This document shows, piece after piece, positions 10,003 through 21,940 of a DNA stretch of 64,000 bases. The translations under genes and the position numbers were made by a program. The DNA is from Anthoceros angustus. Its lineage: Eukaryota; Streptophyta; Anthocerotopsida; Anthocerotales; Anthocerotaceae. The stretch lies in NCBI GenBank assembly GCA_010909165.1, contig MU008171.1:124001-188000 (forward strand), read 5' to 3'. Positions within the stretch are counted from its first letter, which is position 1. Each line of letters opens with the position of its first letter. The notes under the pieces were generated by a model. That model searched no databases, had not been told where the DNA came from, and was given only the letters and a program-made list of their open reading frames with translations.

Positions 10003-11957
10003 CTAGTCTCCATTAATGATATTTAGTTCCATGTCAAGGACATTATCATAACCTATGTGCATTGAGTACAAAGTAGTCAACAAAGAGTGAATTTTTCTGA
10101 TTTAATTATTCATATATATAATATTACTGGCTAACAAAATATGTCAAAATAAAGCAACTAGTTCATAACATATAGAAGAATAAAGTTTTAAATAAATTAC
10201 CTTGATTCCGTACAACATCCGAGAAGATATGCCTCAACTTTGCATAAATCTCATCCGACTCGTCATCATTTTCAAGATCACGCAAAGCAATCATGATATT
10301 TTTTAAGATCTGAAAACCACATATATCATAGGTAGCAAAAAGATATAAAAATAATTTGAATAAAAAAAGATTTATTTCAATATGATATAAGTATTGTATT
10401 TGATAAGAAAGATATGAAGCGCTTAAATGAACAACAGTTTGGTAAGATACTAGAGCACATACTACAAACCTTTAGTTCAAGTTGAGCGTTTTCATGTTTT
10501 GTAGTTACAACTAAGCTTTGTGCTGGATTTCTTGAGTGTTCGCATAAGCGTTGTAGTGTTAAGTTCAAACAATGAAGATCAACCCACCTGTCATAAATAT
10601 TAGTTCATGGGGAATTTGAGGAAAACACAATTCCCTTGTACTTCACTTGGTTTAACATACCTATGTTCAATATCTTTTATTTTTGAACCATTAAAATCTA
10701 TTATGTATAGCTGCAATAAGAAAACATTGTGAACATTGTGAAAATACGCTTCTATGAATTGAGATTCCGATTGAAGAAAAAAGTTGCACCAACCTGGTTA
10801 TAGTTGAGATCCATGAGAAAATGTTCGAGTTTCAAGTCGCCGTGAATCACATTTCGGGAGTGCATATATTGCACAATGTTGATCTGCTATAACAAACAGA
10901 TGTGGATGTGATGTTGCATCTAATGTGGAAACCCAGCAATAATATTCATAGTTATGATATAAATGTGTATTATACCATCTGCAATGCTAATAGACAAATT
11001 GTCTTGAGAGAGAGTGCCGATAATCTCCATCGCTTCAGATTATCAATTATGAGCACATCATATGTGCCCATATCCCCGCATACAACATCACATTGAAACC
11101 CATAGAGCTTTGGAATACCAATACCATCTTTTAGGGTTTCATACGCCAATCGTTCGATATTAAATGAATCATTATTCCCCCTATTACGCTGTAATTTGAT
11201 TGCTACTACATTCTGGTGCTCTATGTCTAACCCTGCAAAAAAAAAAGAATCAAAATAATATTTGGCAATATCATTAACATCAATCCCGAATGGATGTATA
11301 TTCAAAATGAGCATGACCAGCCAATTCAACTGATCTACCATATTTCTCCACATAATTTTATTTCTTATATTTAGAATTTTGAAAACAAATGCAATCAATT
11401 TTCGTGTATTTGCCAATGCGTCATTGGTCTCGATTGTTTGGTTTATAAAATTTCCTTTTATCTAGTTCCAACAGGCAAGGTTAATAAACTATTTCAACGT
11501 GTTCCATCAAACCGTAAACATATGTATGCTTGCAAGTTTCTTTGTAGTTCCTCATATATGTTTTCCTATTTTACACATATATGATGGTCTATCTTTGGAA
11601 AACTTCTCACTCCTGAGTTCATGAACATGTATATATATAGCTTCTGACATACATCTACTTTGAACACACATCAACAACGAGATGATATTTTGCAAAACAT
11701 GCAAAAGTATTGTTTTCACATAGTGCATCCTATTTGTTATTGTTTAATAGTCTATAATACATACTAACAAGGGAATAAAACCACTCTCGGCTGATAAGGG
11801 TTAAACACAAAATGAGAGGATAACTTATTCTCGTATATCTTGGTTGATATACAAAATAAGCAAATAACTTACCTTCGTATACTTTTCCCGATGCTCCAGA
11901 ACCAATGCACTTCCCTATCCGATATTGCTTCCCACCACACGAGATCTCTATAGCCAT
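10003..11957 (-). CDS. Casein-kinase-1-like pseudokinase, truncated C-lobe, seven exons
   Basis: Exons: 11957-11873, 11232-10976, 10883-10794, 10710-10661, 10587-10470, 10309-10201, 10052-10003. All introns are GT-AG and phases match; 759 bp give 252 residues. The N-lobe is CK1-like: a glycine loop IGKCIGSGASGKVYEG, the VAIK lysine (VVAIKLQRN), then GIGIPKLYGF, YDVLIIDNL and LSLKTICLLALQM. The catalytic loop reads NVIHGDLKLEHFLM (HGD, not HRD) and the metal-binding motif is IIDFNGSK (DFN in place of DFG). After this the activation segment, the APE-equivalent region and most of the CK1 C-lobe are missing. The last about 105 residues are replaced by an unfamiliar helical-looking, acidic stretch. 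Loss of DFG and the activation loop makes catalysis unlikely. A paralogue with the same exon plan lies at 53010-54579. The model is by eye; no transcript evidence. Confidence 0.72.
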
Positions 11958-13588
11958 AGTTTAGGTGACCTTCGGTTGACCTCTGAGAGTCGTCCGGTAT
12001 TGTCCTAAGTTCGATTGAGTTGTAATATATGTGGGTCGACTAGTGATCGAAGTATAATTAAACCTGTACATCAATGGACACCCATGAATGAGATTAGATA
12101 TGTAAAATTGAGGATGAAGGATACCCGAGACAAAGATTTGTAGACCTAATGATATGGATACTAGAATTTAGTCCAATCGAAACAAAAACCCCGAAACAAC
12201 ATATCGAAAACATAGGAGAAGGGATGAGAAGTAATTAGGTGTATACATATCATATTAGGCTAGACTTGATGTCCAACATAATGAGCGGCTATTCTTCAAT
12301 ACACAAAGTTAGGTCCAATCCTTGAGCTCCAATACCTATGCATATACTTGGGCTGTGTAATTAAAGCAGCTTGGGATTCAGGACTGACATAGTCCGGGCT
12401 GCCCTTGAGCCGTTCTTGAAATGCTGGTACCCAGATCTCGTCAAAATGGAGGTGAACAGCAAATCTGTCTGCAATCTCTTATTTCCGACGATATCAAAAC
12501 GAGGTGGCAGGATAGGTCAGGTTCTGGAAACTCCGCCTTCGAATAACCCTTCCACATCCGACACAACGGAATACAGGCATGTCTGCGCTGCAGCCTTCAT
12601 CAGCCCTGCCTGAAGTCCGCAAGCTCAACCAAATTTGTGGCCACGGCGAGACTTCGAGACGTCCTGAAGCCGTTTCTGACGTCCACAAGAGACTGACCGG
12701 GTAATGAAAGGCGCAGGCTGCAGCGTATGGTTGGAAGCGCGTCTTTCGTTTAACACCATGCATAGACTGTGGGAGTGCCTAATAAGTTAGGTCCAGCTCT
12801 CCTGTCAATTGTCTGTGTCGCTTGAGATTCGAGAAGATCGATTGGCAATCCCAGTCAGAGACACTGTCGTAACCTATTTCATATTCCTAGTGAAGTAAAT
12901 CATTATAATATTTTAAAATATCTTAAAATTATATATAATGAACTACCCTAACAGCCGAAGGAAGTTCGTGGATGGGTGGAGAAGCGGTGAATCAGACGTT
13001 CCACAGAAGCTGCACTTCGTTGCAACCAGCAGCTGATCGTCCCGGTGCAGCACCAAACGCAGCTTGAGATTCAGGACTGACACAGTCTGGGCTGCATTGA
13101 AATCGCTACGCAACGCCTTGGTGTGGTTTCTGTGATTCAGGCCTCCAGGCATGTTCGCGCAAGCAAGTTGATGCCATTTGTCGAGTTTCCTTGGTGAGAC
13201 TGGCTAGTGCGACCCATGGGGGTCTCGGTGGGCTCTCCCATCTTCCTCCCTCAAGAAAGTTTCATCTTCTTCCTCTGCCATGGAGCTTAACACATCCTCA
13301 ACCTCAAGCATGACATCGAAAACCCCTATTTATGCAACTGTTTCCCCTGCTGAAGTCCTCCATCAGATGGCAGAGGCCAGCACTACTGGGGAGGGATTTT
13401 TACTCCACTGACTGAGCTCGTTGCCATGACAAAAATATATAGATGACCTCCGGCTCCGGGGATGGTGATGCCCAGTGACAGGCTGAACCCAGCGGTGCAA
13501 TGGCAAACTCCGACACTCCCGGAGGGCCACCCGGAAGGTCCATCCTCGGAGCAGATTGGATTCCAGCTTATGGAAACCCAGACCAGAC
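11958..13588. other. Intergenic, no gene seen; one duplicated motif
   Basis: No protein family is recognised. The phrase 'gattcaggactgacatagtc' near 12376 recurs with two changes near 13072 ('gattcaggactgacacagtc'), followed in both by 'gggctgc'. These may be two remnants of one repeat. The right end runs into the RBCS promoter. Confidence 0.5.
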
Positions 13589-13595
13589 TATTTAA
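13589..13595 (+). promoter_or_regulatory. TATA box of RBCS
   Basis: TATTTAA lies 112 bp upstream of the RBCS start codon. That predicts a transcription start near 13620 and a 5' leader of roughly 80 bp, normal for plant small-subunit genes. No clear I-box or G-box light element was recognised further upstream. Confidence 0.6.
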
Positions 13596-13700
13596 GCGGG
13601 CCCCTACGCGGGCAGCATTCGCTCCATCCAGTGTCTTCAGTGCTCTTTCTTCTCGATCTCTTCATCTGCAGCAGAGCTTCCCCTTCCTGCTTGCTGAGCC

Positions 13701-14476
13701 ATGGCTTCCGTGGTCGCTTTCACATCCGCCGTTGCGGCACCGGCCGCATTCGCGGCTGCCTCCCCCAGCAGCTCCGTCTCCGAGGCCTCCACCGTGCGGG
13801 CCTTCGTAGGCCTCAAGTCCGGGGCTGCCTTCTCCGGCAGGACAGCCAGCCTCAGCTCCAGGACCGTCAGCAACGGCAGCCGTGTGGACTGCATGCAGGT
13901 GCAATGCCTGCTGTGAATCGGCTTCTTGGAAATTCAATGCGCAAGCAAGCTTGCGGGTCGAATTGCTCAGCCCACGGATGGATGGTTTCCATTGCGTTGC
14001 GCAGGTGTGGAATCCCATCGGCAACCCCAAGTTCGAGACCCTCTCTTACCTGCCTCCGCTCACGTCCGACCAGATTGCGAAGGAGATCGATTACATGTTG
14101 GCCAAGAACTGGATTCCCTGCCTCGAGTTCGACCCGGTAAGCTAGCCTGATTGTTGCAGGTTTTGACCTGGAATGGAATGCATGTCCTGGACTCCTGCTG
14201 GTGCGCCTGTTGCGAGACTGAGGTGTTGGCGGAAATTGTATGCAGAGCGGTTCCATCGGTGTGATGCAAGGCCAGCCTGGGTACTACGACGGGCGGTACT
14301 GGACCATGTGGAAGCTGCCCATGTTCGGGTGCACTGACGCCGCATCCGTGTTGAGGGAGGTGGAGAACTGCAAGCAGGCTTACCCCGGCTGCTTCATCCG
14401 CGTCCTGGGATTCGACAACAAGAGGCAGGTCCAGTGCTGCTCGTTCATCGTCCACAAGCCTGGCCAAGGACAATAG
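13701..14476 (+). CDS. RBCS: Ribulose-1,5-bisphosphate carboxylase/oxygenase small subunit, plastid-targeted
   Basis: Small subunit of RuBisCO in the chloroplast stroma. Exons 13701-13898, 14005-14136 and 14246-14476 total 561 bp and 186 residues. The first 64 or so residues ([20 protein letters not shown]...) form a Ser/Ala-rich transit peptide ending at VDC, cut before the mature start MQVWNP. Family signatures follow: [30 protein letters not shown] and [13 protein letters not shown]. Intron 1 splits codons 2 and 3 of the mature protein, the conserved plant position. The replacement of the usual angiosperm loop by [14 protein letters not shown] and the NPIGNPKF start look like a non-seed plant, which is an impression. 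The stop is followed by a GGATCC tract and an AATAAA at about 14673. Confidence 0.98.
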
Positions 14477-14494
14477 AGTCATCACCATGGCCTC

Positions 14495-14518
14495 GGATCC
14501 GGATCCGGATCCGGATCG
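14495..14518. repeat. GGATCC hexamer repeat in the RBCS 3' region
   Basis: Three perfect GGATCC units and one GGATCG lie 19 bp after the RBCS stop, within the likely 3' untranslated region. Each unit is self-complementary, so the tract can fold or pair with itself. Confidence 0.85.
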
Positions 14519-14672
14519 CAAGCCCAAACACTCGGAGTAACCTATAGGACAGTACAGGGGAGCAAATTTTCTCCGCTTCAAGCTCTTCTTCTGTATCTTG
14601 CAAGTACTAGACGTAAGCAGGCTGAAACTTCCAGACAAAATGAGGCCGTCAAGCTAAAAGAGATCACTGCAT

Positions 14673-14678
14673 CAATAA
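14673..14678 (+). terminator. Probable polyadenylation signal of RBCS
   Basis: AATAAA occurs about 197 bp past the RBCS stop codon, a plausible distance for a plant poly(A) signal. The cleavage site itself cannot be seen. Confidence 0.45.
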
Positions 14679-14699
14679 AAGGTTCATCCTCAATCCACA

Positions 14700-15734
14700 T
14701 CTGCAACCTTCAGTCTATGTGCAATCGAAAGTGGAGGTCATAGAGGTATGATATGGTGTGACATAATGGCACGCAGCCCTTCATGTATGACTGCTGCAGT
14801 TGAAATTGCTTATGAGAACGTTGGCGGATGTCGCAAAATGTTGGGTGCAATTTTGGTGCTGTCTGCAAGGTCGTCTGTACTTGATCACACCTGACCGTTG
14901 TCCAGCTTCAATATTACTCAACAAAACCGTTTTGGGGCGACCTGAGCAAAAGTGCGGAGGAACCAGACGCCATGAGTGTTTGGTCAGTGATGGCCTGCAG
15001 CAGGAGCGGAAAGCTGGGAACTAAATATTTTGGGGCACTCTTTCCCTCTTGATGCCATCACGGCTGGAAACTCATTGCTGTGACTGACGCAGTTGCTTTG
15101 TTTTGCAGATACGGCTGGTCCATGCAGTGGATGGCCAGACAGATTCTAGAAAAGCTTGTCTGAAATTGGAACGAGAGTCTCTGTTGTAAGTCTAAGCTAG
15201 CGTTTGCACATGACCTTGGACTTAATCTTGCTTAGGACCGGTTTGGGCTTGTGAGAGGAGTGGCCATGCTGGAAGCCATTCACATTTCTTATGGCACCTG
15301 TCACAGGGACTTGGCTGGGAAATCAGGGTGGTGGCAGTTCTCATATGTCTCATAGCTTCTGTGCAAAATCCGGAGGTCTCAGTTTCAAGCCGCTATCACC
15401 CTACATCCTGAGGTCGAGATTTCAAGCCCCTCCGCTTCTCGTTATCCTTGACCTGACGAATTTTCCTTCCCTTCAAAGGAAACAGGTGCAAACCACGTAC
15501 CTAACCATGTAGCAACCGATATAATCGGTTTTAATGGAAGTTTGTATTTAATAAAAAGGGAAAATGAGAGATAATTCTTTATCTACATATGTGGCGACTC
15601 TGGCGAGCCTCATCCGCTGGGCTGACTTAGAGACGGACTGAACGGCGCCAAGCGCAGCTACCGTTCTTGTTACTGAACACTAAGCGCCCAGTGACTGAAG
15701 GGCGGCCCCCCTTGGCAGTCCAGGTTCATCAGCC
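14700..15734. other. Intergenic, no gene seen
   Basis: Short frames only, none resembling a known family. No clear repeats or RNA genes were recognised. Confidence 0.5.
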
Positions 15735-16415
15735 ATGGCTTCCAAGAAGGGGGCGGCGGTAAAGGGCAAGGGCAAGGGCAAGGCATCCAAGTACGCGGAC
15801 GATGCACCGTGGAGGAAAACCGGGGAAAAGGCAGTCCCTATTATCTCTCAGGGTGCCATCCTCTCTGTCCGTGAAGGCCCTAATTTCCGCTACGCCATGA
15901 GCATCATGAAGGTGAGCAATCCATCACCTCTCCACTCTGCTTTGTGCTCGTACTCCACTATGTTTTTGGCTATGTACTGCTGAAGGCACTCCGGTAGGAT
16001 AGTTCTTGGCCTTGCATCTTTGACACACAAGGTGTTTGGTGCTTTCAGTCCCAGTCCTTTCCATTGTTTGTATTGGAAGCCGGAATTGGTTTTCTTTAGT
16101 CTGTCGCTCTCACTGATCAGATTAGCGTGTTTTAGCAGCATCCGGATCCTATAGGCATGGGGTTAGCCACGGAGGCTTTTGTGGAGCCAGCTGGGCCCGA
16201 TTGTATTGTTCCAGGTCAAGTCAAGCCTTTAAGGATACAAGGCATTCAGGTACGCTCATCTGCCACAAGCTTGTGTCGGGTCTTGTGTCGTGGTGTGAGA
16301 CACTGGAAGCTGACTTTGAAAGTGGTGTTGGCAGATCTGGCCGCTCCCTTTCCAGCTCTCTGGCAGCTTGAAGGCATTGGAACCAATCGGTCGAGAGCTG
16401 AAGACTATCAGTAGT
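15735..16415 (+). CDS. Small conserved-looking plant protein of unknown function, 3' end unresolved
   Basis: Three phase-0 exons can be joined: 15735-15911, 16139-16249 and 16335-16415. Together they give at least 123 residues. The start MASKKGAAVKGKGKGKASKY is lysine/glycine-rich. It is followed by DDAPWRKTGEKAVPIISQGA, SVREGPNFRYAMSIMK, HPDPIGMGLATEAFVEPAGP, DCIVPGQ and LEPIGRELKTISS. The motif density and clean GT-AG junctions argue for a real gene, but the family is not recognised and no function is offered. The last exon is not certain. One candidate opens near 16468 after 'gtgcag' (LMDVPVCASVNGK). The ATG at 15735 has a plausible context ('cagccatggc'). Confidence 0.6.
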
Positions 16416-18379
16416 GTAAGTAGTTTTTTCAGTCTACTTTCAGGGAGCACAGGTTGTGTTGTGCAGCTGATGGATGTACCTGTCTGTGCGTCAGTTAATG
16501 GAAAAGGCTTTCGACTTGATGCAAGCCCCTTTCGGCGAAAGATGAAAGGGATGCGTAGGGCACGTCAAGTCCAAGCTACTTTCAGCCTGGGTATTTTGGT
16601 TAGCCACGGACTGTACTGCTTCTACCTACTTTCCGCTAGGGCAGGTTCGCGTCCCGGGACTCGTTCTAACCCTGGGCACTGCTAACCGCGTGTTCCAGGA
16701 TTTGACGGCTTGCAGGTCCACGGTGCCCACAGCTGCCCTATCGACCAGGTTCTGAAAGACGGGGATAAACGATTCCAGCGACCAGCATGGAAGCCTCCAT
16801 GGTAGGCATCCAGTAGCTGAGGACGTCATGTCATGCAAGTCTCCGTGGAAAGCCCCAATATCGAGGACATACAGTTGATCACTGCAGTTTGCAGATAAAG
16901 AGACTGGATCAAGCTTACAAATGTGTGATTACTGACCAGGCTTGAGAAATATGTGTCCATGTGGTGCGGATGTTGTGCCAAGGCAGTGTTGTGTAGCTGA
17001 TTCCAACATCATCAGCTTTAAGAGGTTCAAGTCCTCTTCTTGCTCTGGCCTGGTTGACCACCGTCTTCAACATCCTCCGGCTTGTACAAATGTTGGATAA
17101 CTTCAATAGCCATTTAGGCAAAGTCTCATTCATCTACGTCCAAGAGGCAGGCCCTGGAAGTATGAGAACTTTAACCTCTGATAGATTAAACACACTGGTT
17201 TGAAGGGTATTGAAGGGTGCCTGCGTACCTGTGTCCCATTTTTCACAATTCCGTGATACAGAACCCAGCGCGGGGTCACCTGCCAGTAACATAACAGATG
17301 TTGTACGATAGATGGAACTTCATATCGAGAGTACATATGCTCATCTGGACAGTTCACTCTCAAGCCTGGATCCAAAAGACAACACCGGCTTTCCAGATTC
17401 ACTGCCGCTGCATTTTGCACGATCTGACCCGATTCCCCGCAATTCAGGACCGACGGAAACCCGGGTGCCAATTATCGGACCTTCAATCTCGCTGCCACCG
17501 CCTGAGGCCGAGGCGATGCAACCCCAAGGCGCCCTTTCGAGCCAGTAAGAAACTCGATCCGGTTCACCTAACCCGGCCTCGGGTTAGTTGAACTGTAGAT
17601 TTTTCGGCTGTCTTGGTGGAACCCTCGTGACAGAGGAGCGGAGCAACCCGCCGAGCGTAGAAGGAAGCCGGCAGAGGAAGGATGTACAACGGGGTTGGAT
17701 TGCGATTACTCGTAATCGATTGCGATTGATCGTCACAATTGCTCGTAATACGGTGGAATTTGCATTTCTTACGGTGAGACATATCAAAAGCAACTCCAAT
17801 TCATTGTAGACACAGTTCAGTCAGTGTCCGAGGCCATAGTCCTCCCGTTAAATCATCCAGGAAAGATCGCTATTCCCAGCCCATATTATGATTTCAAGCT
17901 TGGCCGGCGTCGTACACCCTCAAAGGGTAGGTTTCTGTCTCAGCACAGCTTCAAACAACAGTGTTCTCAGTGGTCCAATCATATCCAAAGTCGCAGCCCC
18001 TATTTCTCCCTTCCTGAAGCCACCAATCTAGTTCGCATCTGCAAGCAGCAGCCTGGCAGATTAATACAAAACTGGTTCTTGCATTCTAATCACATGTACC
18101 TCTCAGCTCCCCATCAATAACCCATGGTTGAACTACACACCAACCAAATCTAGCTAAAGCACACAACCGACTGTGGACGGGCGTCTAACATAAACGAAAA
18201 CATACGATATCCCTAGGGAAACAGACCAGAGAGCTGCCGCAATGCTCCTGCTCAGAGCTTCTCGAAATTTGACCGTGAAATTTCGGCAAAGTGCAGTGAG
18301 GTACCCTGGTGGTCGAGGTCACAGAACAAGATCACTCAGAGGACCGAAAGTAACAGAAAATTCGGACCAAAGATAAACC
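16416..18379. other. Mostly non-coding; may contain the last exon of the preceding gene
   Basis: Apart from a possible terminal exon near 16468-16560, nothing is recognised. Near 17700-17760 there is a run of overlapping inverted words ('attactcgtaatcgattgcg' and 'gatcgtcacaattgctcg') that can pair with each other. It is probably a decayed inverted repeat. Confidence 0.45.
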
Positions 18380-18695
18380 AAATGCATTTTGAATCTCTGT
18401 TGGGTAGGGGCCGCGCGAACGCGAGCCCCCGCTGTCACAAATTATGACGTCTATTCTACCCGTAGGTAGATAGTGGAACCACCCCGGCCGTGGTGCAATG
18501 GCGGAGGTGTCTCCAGGTCATCGGCCTTCATGATCACCGATAGGCCCCGCCCAGGTAAGTATGTATCCAAGTCTCTCTCACCACTTTACATACAGAAATC
18601 CTGGCCACTCTCACTAGCTCCGCGATATGGGGTTTTAGGCGAGATTCTAAATTGGTGAGAATATGTTTGCTCGTTGCACGCATGTTCTCAGGGTC
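18380..18695. repeat. Dispersed repeat, copy 1 (about 315 bp)
   Basis: This block recurs at 51543-51859 in the same orientation with only scattered differences. Both copies start 'aaatgcattttgaat' and share a GC-rich hairpin (GGGGCCGCGCGAACGCGAGC at 18407-18426), 'gacgtctattctacccgtag', 'gcaatggcgga' and 'atgtttgctcgttgcacg'. Both end in 'ttctcagggtc'. There is no coding frame and no identifiable inverted ends. It is most likely a short interspersed element or a transposon end. Confidence 0.8.
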
Positions 18696-19108
18696 GGCCC
18701 CAAGAGCCTTCACTTTTTGTATCTCTGGCCTGTGCGAACCTTAGATTTATGTACTAGACATGCGTCTTTGAGGACTATGAAGTGCTGACTTGCCGATTCC
18801 ACCCGACAAAGTAGTATGACAATGCTGCAAAGAAACACTAGAACTGTTCTTAAATTCCTATGTATCACTACATGTTGATTCCTCCTAAGAGAGCTGCCGT
18901 GATCCAAGGCATGAGCTTGTGCAGAAACTGAGCAGACATTGCTCATGCTCTCAGCATAGAGAAAGAAGCCATCAAAGAGTAGTGACAAGAAATCGCTCCA
19001 CCGATCTACAGCTGCATTTGTACATGAATGAATGAAAGTACGAAGCATAGCTACGTACGAAGGTGAGTCAGGTAATGACCATCGCTTTCTCCCTGTCGGG
19101 AAGAAAAT
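18696..19108. other. Intergenic, no gene seen
   Basis: No recognisable coding region, RNA gene or repeat. Confidence 0.5.
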
Positions 19109-19272
19109 ATGAGTCTTTAGTGCCCGGCCTTTAAGGTATCCAGCTTATGCAAGCACCATGCCACTGGGCAATCCAGCTCAATCACCGCTTATGAGTCTTT
19201 AGTGCCCGGCCTTTAAGGTATCCAGCTTATGCAAGCACCATGCCACTGCGCAATCCAGCTCAATCACCGCTT
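19109..19272. repeat. 82-bp tandem duplication
   Basis: Units 19109-19190 and 19191-19272 both begin 'atgagtctttagtgcccgg' and differ at a single visible base (gggcaatcc versus gcgcaatcc). It lies just beyond the 3' end of the LINE. Confidence 0.95.
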
Positions 19273-19482
19273 AAGAAGAGGAAATTCGTGTAAAAATTAG
19301 GTCGGAAGGCATTTTATTACAATGCCGATGCCGAGAATTGAGCTCGGGACATCAACGTGGATGGCAAGGATTCTCATGACAACAACTTTATTTATGTCCA
19401 TTAAGGATGGAAGGACCATCATGGGATAAAGATAGTACAACATAAAAAGAGGCGTGAGACAAAAGAGCTATAAAGAGTCCAA

Positions 19483-20166
19483 CTAGGTCTTCCGAAAATA
19501 AAGAAGCTCAAAGAGACATAGGCCAGTGAGCTCCAAAATATGAAATGAGAAGAATCTACGGAAGGAAAAACCAGCACACTCAAAAAGAAGAATGTAGCAA
19601 GCTCGAATAGGAGCATAGACAGGGCAATAGAAGAGAAAGTGCGACTCAGATTTAGGGTCAAGGGAGCAGAGCTTACAAATACGGGCAGCTTGAGGAGGTC
19701 TGGGCTTAAACCGGCAATCGGTCTCGATTCGGAGGTGGTGAGAGCTAACACGAAATTGACCGATGAGAGTGCGGAGCTTGAAGGAGAGAGAGCAATTGAG
19801 GTAATGTGGTAGGGCAGGGAACCCAGAGGGAGGATTGACACGGAACTCCTCCTTGTAGAAACGGAGTTTGGACGTTAGGGGAGGGGCAAATGAAAGGGGG
19901 AACCAAGTGAGACGAAGGTATCTTAATTTAAGGTCCCGCCGGATGAGGTGGTTGGGACGGCGATGAGAAAGGGGGAGGGGGAATGGGAGTTGGCCAAGCC
20001 GGGAGCCTAAGGGGTACAAAGTCAAGCCGTTTAAGCCAAGCAGCTCCTGGGGAGAGCCAAGAAAAAGAAACATGGGAATCAGTATTGAGCCAAAGGGAGC
20101 GGGAAGACTTGTAGGGAAGGAGATGGTAGGGGGGGAAGGGTTGTTAACAATGTCAAGCAGGAGCAA
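19483..20166 (-). pseudogene. LINE C-terminal zf-RVT-like domain
   Basis: The frame ends with RICKLCSLDPKSESHFLFYC (C-x2-C...H...C), the zinc-binding arrangement found after the polymerase in plant L1-type LINEs, followed by a hydrophobic tail. It is preceded near 20315-20200 by MYGAKVWGSGLFSSSWAKVE, matching the typical 'YGAEVWG' segment between polymerase and zinc domain. Confidence 0.85.
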
Positions 20167-20432
20167 GCGGTAAAGGAAACAAGAGAGGCAAAAGAGTTAC
20201 AGGCAATGTGAGCATAGAGAAAGGAGGCTTGTACTTTTTCTACCTTAGCCCAAGAGGAAGAGAAAAGACCCGAGCCCCAAACCTTAGCACCATACATAGT
20301 GGAGGGTATGACCAATGTGTTGAAAAGCTGCTTCTAGAGGTTGATATCCTAAATATTCATCCTGTATAAAGCCCAACGCAGAGCACCAGCAGCACCCATG
20401 CCCTTGGAGGTGCGGGAAGAGGCAGAAAAAGT

Positions 20433-21402
20433 TCATTTGAACTTCGGAGCAAAAATCATAACACCTAGGTACGTATAGGAGCGGACCATCTCCACCTCTT
20501 GACCATCATAATAGAATACGCAATCACCGTTGTAATCCTTAGAGTTGAATTGTATGATCTTGGTCTTACGCAGATTCACATTGAGACCCTTGGCTTTGCA
20601 AAAACTAGAAAGCACGTCGAGTTGCTGTTGTAAGGCTTCCGAGGAATGCGAAAAAAGCACAATATCATCTGCATATAAAAGGATAGCGATACTCTCGAGG
20701 AAGAGGCAAGTGCCATGATCACCAGATGACAAAAACCACTCTTCAAGCTCGTCAATGTACAACCCAAAAAGATTTAGAGACAAAGGATCATCCTCACGAA
20801 CGCCAAGTTGGATGGGAATCTGGTGAGTAGATTAACCATGAGGAGTTTTGGATGCGAACATAAACCCGGCTGTAGAGGAGAGTAGAGGCATGCCACAAAT
20901 GGGAGGGCATCTCTAAAGATTTCAGCCTATCAAATAGCTTGTCCCAAGGCACAGAGTTGAAAGTGTGCTTAAAATCTACAAAACAGCAGTAGACATGATT
21001 CTTCCTGTGTCGAGCCTCATCAATAATTGCTCGAAGGGTAAAAATATTGTCTAAAGTATTCCGGCCAGGGCGGAAACCAGTTTGACCACGGGCACGCACC
21101 TTAGCCGCCTTAGCCCAAGAGGTAGTGAGAATCTCCAAGCAAGAGCTGAAAGTCTTAGCATAAATAGACTCCACGGTGATAAACCTGTAGTTAGAAGGGA
21201 GGTGAGGGTCGCCCGCTTTAAGAATGGAATGGATATCATTCTCACACCAAAGAGCGGGAAAACTAGGAGGCAGGGCATCATTAAATAGAGTGGCAAGGTG
21301 AGAAGAAAGAGGGACAGGATTAGGAAAACGGAATAAATTCCCAGGAATGCCCGCAGGGTCAGGTGCAGTACCACTTCTCAATTTCCAGATGGCACGAGCC
21401 AC
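20433..21402 (-). pseudogene. LINE reverse transcriptase domain, frame-shifted
   Basis: RNA-dependent DNA polymerase used for target-primed integration. From the N-terminal side: WKLRSGTAPDPAGIPGNLFR, KAGDPHLPSNYRFI, GQTGFRPGRNTLDNIF, CCFVDFKHTFNSVPWDKLFD (catalytic block A; the canonical form is DFKKAFD). Then, in a shifted frame from about 20840, QIPIQLGVREDDPLSLNLFG (canonical GVRQGCPLS) and LLYADDIVLFSHSS with the YADD catalytic box at about 20675. The frameshift between the two blocks and the altered GVREDD indicate decay. Confidence 0.93.
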
Positions 21403-21834
21403 GAGATTGGCGTTGAAAAACTTGAGGCCGGGAATAGAGGAAATGGGGAAATGGGGGCTAGGAGGGCAGAGGGGATGTGGTAAAGACTATGAACGCAGGA
21501 GAGCAACTCAGAGTCATCTTTGAGCAGGATGAGGGAGCGAGTATGGATTTTTTTCCAAAAGGCAGAGCCACCAAGAGACGACCGGAGGAGGGAAGAAAGA
21601 CAGAGGTGTTCAGATTAGAGGAATTGAGACTTTTTTCATGAAAAGCAAAGTTTTATAAGGTTTAACAGGGGCTTTGTAGAGGGGGGAATGATGAGACCCA
21701 GGGGGACGTGAAGCTGGCGCAAGGTAAGACATAATTGAGAGCGCATGCGCTTATAGTCAACATCAAACCAAGGATGGCGAAGGGCCTGATTTTTGCGGGG
21801 GCGAGGGAGGGGGTGGTAGAATTTAAGAGGAAAA

Positions 21835-21864
21835 CACTACTACAATGCATCAGGATTTATGACG
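21835..21864 (+). repeat. CACTA left terminal inverted repeat
   Basis: Thirty bases starting CACTACTACAATGCATC and ending ATTTATGACG. The partner is at 48468-48497, with mismatches only at positions 17 and 18. Confidence 0.95.
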
Positions 21865-21940
21865 CGAAAAATGATGCCCGTGCAACGTGGAGGGTTGATT
21901 TATAACGCGGGCCACCTTGCCTTTTTCGTTGTTTATAACG
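21855..21940 (+). promoter_or_regulatory. Left subterminal TTTATRACG repeats
   Basis: TTTATGACG or TTTATAACG occurs at 21856-21864, 21899-21907 and 21932-21940, all in the same orientation. CACTA elements use short subterminal repeats as binding sites for their second protein (TNPA), so these are candidate binding sites. Confidence 0.6.

Larger units (their letters stand above)
19285..21834 (-). mobile_element. LINE retrotransposon, 3' half (reverse transcriptase and zinc knuckle)
   Basis: This is the downstream half of a non-LTR retrotransposon on the minus strand. The upstream half is at 48501-50090, on the other side of the CACTA insertion. In order from 21834 down: the linker after the endonuclease, the reverse transcriptase (about 21402-20433), a connection region, and a C-terminal zf-RVT-like domain. 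The 3' untranslated part contains 'cataaataaagttgttgtc' when read minus. The exact 3' end is uncertain; the coordinate given includes a possible tail ending near a tRNA-T-arm-like stem at about 19325-19345. Several frameshifts and stops make it inactive. Confidence 0.9.

Noticed and set aside
17010-17060. Possible tRNA gene: AGAGG-TTCAAGT-CCTCT resembles a T-arm
   Set aside because: No matching acceptor stem, D-arm or anticodon arm could be found upstream.
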